A stretch of DNA of 64,000 nt from Clostridiales bacterium. Lineage in GTDB: Bacteria; Bacillota; Clostridia; Saccharofermentanales; Saccharofermentanaceae. Location of the stretch: the NCBI GenBank assembly GCA_017617525.1, contig JAFZWA010000050.1, positions 62,001-126,000 on the forward strand. Reading direction: 5' to 3'. Shown here in pieces: positions 61,939-64,000 of the stretch. Within the stretch, counting starts at the first letter, position 1; every line of letters begins with the position of its first letter. A model generated the notes under the pieces. The model saw nothing but the letters and a program-made list of their open reading frames with translations. It had not been told where the DNA came from and made no database searches. The translations under genes were made by a program, and so were the position numbers.

Positions 61939-62264
61939 AACTGGTATTTGCGATCGTTCACGATGAGGATTCCCCGCGCCTGATGGCCGAATTGAATAAA
62001 GCCGGATTCCGTGTTACCAAGCTCAATTCTTCCGGCGGCTTCCTTCGTTCCGGCAACACGACCTTGATGATCGTTGTCGAGGATGAGAAGTGTCAGGAAG
62101 TACTGGATCTGATCCGTAAGTATTCTTCCTCGCGCCAGTCGGCGATCAATACGAATCTCGCGCCTTCGATGATGGGCGGCGCGACTCTCCCGTATCCGGT
62201 CGATGTCACAGTCGGCGGAGCGACGGTCTTTGTCGTGCCTGTCGAGCATTTTGAAAAGATGTGA
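61935..62264 (+). CDS. darA: Cyclic di-AMP receptor, PII-like (DarA/PstA)
   Basis: The 109-residue protein MKLVFAIVHDEDSPRLMAEL-type start, GFRVTKLNSSGGFLRSGNTTL near residue 25, and GGATVFVVPVEHFEKM at the end are the family pattern (DUF970). These trimeric cytoplasmic proteins bind c-di-AMP at subunit interfaces; their output is unknown. Overlaps tmk (ATGA). Confidence 0.93.
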   Translation: MKLVFAIVHDEDSPRLMAELNKAGFRVTKLNSSGGFLRSGNTTLMIVVEDEKCQEVLDLIRKYSSSRQSAINTNLAPSMMGGATLPYPVDVTVGGATVFVVPVEHFEKM

Positions 62265-62268
62265 CCGC

Positions 62269-63279
62269 ATGGCATTTTCGGAACTGATCGGACAAAATGA
62301 AGCAAAACAGCGCCTCGGGGCTTCGCTTCTAAGCGAACCGGGGCACGCTTTTTTATTGGTGGGACCTTCCGGCGTCGGCAAAAAGACACTCGCGCGCGAG
62401 TTTGCCAAGGGACTACTATGCAGCCACCCCACAAATGACGGCGGCTGCGGCAAGTGCCCGAACTGCACGTATATCTCCGCGGGCACCCACCCGGACTACA
62501 AAGAACTCCTTTTGCCTTCGGGCGAGAAGAACATCAAGGTCGCGGACGTAAGGTCTAAGATCCTTTCCGATGTCGGCATCATGTCGCAGATCGCGGAAAG
62601 AAAGGTCTACCTGATCGACGCGGACGGACTTGCAGAAGAAGGCCAGAACGCGCTTCTTAAGACGCTTGAGGAGCCGCCGAAGCACGTCGTATTCATCCTG
62701 ACCGTATCCGATGAATCCAAGCTCCTGCCGACGATCCTGTCACGTACCGTATCGGTAAGACTTCTTCCGAATAAGGAAGAAGAGGTCTACGAGGTACTTC
62801 GTAAAAGAAACGAGGAGCTTTCGGAAGAGGACGCCAAGCTTTACGCGAAGTTCAGTAACGGCGTCATCGGCTACGCCCTCGGCCTTTCGGAAAGCAACTG
62901 GCTCATTTCCGACTGGGAAGAGGTCTCCGACCTGATCTTAAGGCTCCCGGAGATCTCGAGAACGGAGCTTCTGACGGATGTCTATAACTTCTTCGACGAG
63001 GAAAGGGAACACTTCCCGGATATCCTGTCTCTTATGAGCATGGTCTATGACGAGATGGCCATCTGCGCGACGGTCCCGGACTCGCCGTGCTTGCATGGTG
63101 AAGCGAAAAAAGATAAGATGGTCACGGTGATCAAGAAGAATCACTTCGACGCGGCGAAGATCGCCAAGTGCAACGCGATATTGACGACCGCGCAAAAGGC
63201 CTTTAAGGCAAATGGAAATTTTGAAATGATCGTATGCCGGATGCTTCTGGCATTGAAAAAGGAGAATAGTAATGGCTAA
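62269..63279 (+). CDS. holB: DNA polymerase III delta-prime subunit
   Basis: Clamp-loader subunit. FSELIGQNEAKQRL start, P-loop-like GPSGVGKKTLA near residue 28, zinc module C...GGCGKCPNC near 47-65, and ALLKTLEEPPKHVVFIL near 128. ATG 62269 follows darA by four bases; the longer frame lies inside darA. 336 residues. Confidence 0.93.
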   Translation: MAFSELIGQNEAKQRLGASLLSEPGHAFLLVGPSGVGKKTLAREFAKGLLCSHPTNDGGCGKCPNCTYISAGTHPDYKELLLPSGEKNIKVADVRSKILSDVGIMSQIAERKVYLIDADGLAEEGQNALLKTLEEPPKHVVFILTVSDESKLLPTILSRTVSVRLLPNKEEEVYEVLRKRNEELSEEDAKLYAKFSNGVIGYALGLSESNWLISDWEEVSDLILRLPEISRTELLTDVYNFFDEEREHFPDILSLMSMVYDEMAICATVPDSPCLHGEAKKDKMVTVIKKNHFDAAKIAKCNAILTTAQKAFKANGNFEMIVCRMLLALKKENSNG

Positions 63280-64000
63280 GGTTGTAAATCTGCGTTTCCA
63301 CGACGCCGGCAAGCCCTACCGATTCCTGGCAGGGGACTTGAAGCTGTCCGTAGGCGACGCGGTAATGGTCAATACGGCACTCGGACAGGACATTGCCTTT
63401 GTCGTAGATGAACCATTCGATCTTCCGGACGATAAAGTGGATGACACGATCCTTCCCGTTCTGCGATTCGCGGACGAAAAGGAGATGGAACACTACCGGG
63501 AGAAGAAAGAAAGAGAGAGAAGTGCTTTTGTAAAGTGCCTCGAACTGATCGAAAACAGAGAACTGCCGATGACACTCGTCGAGGCGGTATATTCCTTTGA
63601 CGGAAGAAAGCTCACCTTCTACTTTACGGCAGATAAGCGTGTCGACTTCCGTGAACTCGTAAAGGACCTGACATCGTGCTTTCGAACACGTATCGAGCTT
63701 CGTCAGATCGGTTCCCGTGAACAGGCAAAGATGGTCGGAGGCTTAGGCATCTGCGGTAGAGAACTCTGCTGCTGCTCGTACCTCGACCAGTTCCTTCCGG
63801 TCACGATCCGTATGGCAAAGGACCAGGGCCTTTCGATGAATCCGACAAAGCTCACCGGTACCTGCGGAAGACTGATGTGCTGCCTTTCCTATGAGCAGGC
63901 GGCTTATGAGGACGCTAACAAGCGTGTTCCGAAGGTCGGAAAGAAGGTAAGGACTCCGGACGGTATCGGCGTCGTCATCTACTCGGATCTTCTGAAAGAA
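63272..64000 (+). CDS. ricT: PSP1-domain protein RicT (YaaT), 3' end beyond the window
   Basis: Partial: 243 codons in frame to the window edge with no stop. The PSP1 domain is clear: IGSREQAKMVGGLGICGRELCC near residue 145, FLPVTIRMAKDQGLSMNPTKL near 174, and GTCGRLMCCLSYE near 197. The Cys-rich segments bind iron-sulfur clusters in the RicA-RicF-RicT complex, which guides RNase Y processing in Bacillus. It begins 8 bases before the holB stop with AAAGGAG ahead of the ATG; position after holB is conserved in Firmicutes. Confidence 0.93.
   Translation, partial: MAKVVNLRFHDAGKPYRFLAGDLKLSVGDAVMVNTALGQDIAFVVDEPFDLPDDKVDDTILPVLRFADEKEMEHYREKKERERSAFVKCLELIENRELPMTLVEAVYSFDGRKLTFYFTADKRVDFRELVKDLTSCFRTRIELRQIGSREQAKMVGGLGICGRELCCCSYLDQFLPVTIRMAKDQGLSMNPTKLTGTCGRLMCCLSYEQAAYEDANKRVPKVGKKVRTPDGIGVVIYSDLLKE

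Noticed and set aside
1-64000. CRISPR arrays, insertion sequences, prophage or toxin-antitoxin pairs
   Set aside because: No regularly spaced repeats, transposase motifs or phage structural genes were seen; the small XRE gene has no toxin-like neighbour.

Overview
The window looks like a chromosomal stretch from a Gram-positive anaerobe of the class Clostridia (Bacillota), roughly half G+C. The evidence is gene order and content: cysS-mrnC-rlmB, tmk-darA-holB-ricT, a ClpX with an N-terminal zinc finger, an ECF sigma factor paired with a DUF4179 anti-sigma protein, strong AGGAGG-type ribosome binding sites, and a probable Firmicutes-type 6S RNA. The family cannot be fixed from the sequence alone. 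I see no phage, insertion sequence, CRISPR array or plasmid function; this is compact core genome with a few accessory islands.

Layout. 0-4 kb: comF, a probable 6S RNA, then cysS-mrnC-rlmB. 4-6.3 kb: a lipoprotein facing a tyrosine phosphatase. 6.3-12.5 kb: a transport and sensing island in which a response regulator and its likely histidine kinase are separated by three related drug-resistance-type ABC ATPases and only two permeases. 12.5-16.2 kb: tRNA-Arg and an ECF sigma factor with a 997-residue membrane anti-sigma/sensor protein. 16.4-20.6 kb: tig, clpX (no clpP between them), a small membrane protein and a ROK sugar kinase. 20.6-24 kb, minus strand: a MoxR-DUF58-DUF4129 operon. 24.2-29.9 kb: XRE-cupin regulator, AMP-forming acyl-CoA ligase, valS and a membrane protein. 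30-34.6 kb: fba, polysaccharide deacetylase, ABC-F ATPase and a zinc-ribbon protein. 34.8-41.5 kb: leuCDB, then a Ppx/GppA-HD protein with ppk1. 41.6-45.7 kb: a ChvE/MmsA/MmsB-type sugar ABC transporter. 45.8-49.6 kb: two GT2 glycosyltransferases around UDP-galactopyranose mutase, and a membrane protein with a J-like domain. 49.6-51.6 kb: an RNA pseudouridine synthase, Smr protein, family 4 uracil-DNA glycosylase and tRNA-Gln. 51.7-58.4 kb: a regulator-rich accessory region (esterase, DeoR, AraC, XRE, a degenerate sialate O-acetylesterase homologue, AraC). 58.4-64 kb: folE-folP-folB-folK, a disordered Arg/Asn-rich protein, tmk, darA, holB and the start of ricT.

The least conventional items are these: the intracellular SIAE-family protein whose catalytic Ser and His are both replaced, co-transcribed with an AraC regulator; the three-ATPase, two-permease module with a direct-repeat site fitting its response regulator; the apparently leaderless pseudouridine synthase mRNA; two divergent promoters whose -35 boxes touch; and the membrane-anchored J-like protein lacking HPD. 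Several start codons are placed downstream of the longest open frame because a -10 box or Shine-Dalgarno sequence falls inside the extension.

Transcription signals are often nested in coding ends (TTGACA over the kinase stop, TTGAAT over the folK stop), and many -10 boxes carry an upstream TG. Several convergent gene pairs meet at their stop codons with no terminator. All functional statements are from motif reading only; no database search was run.
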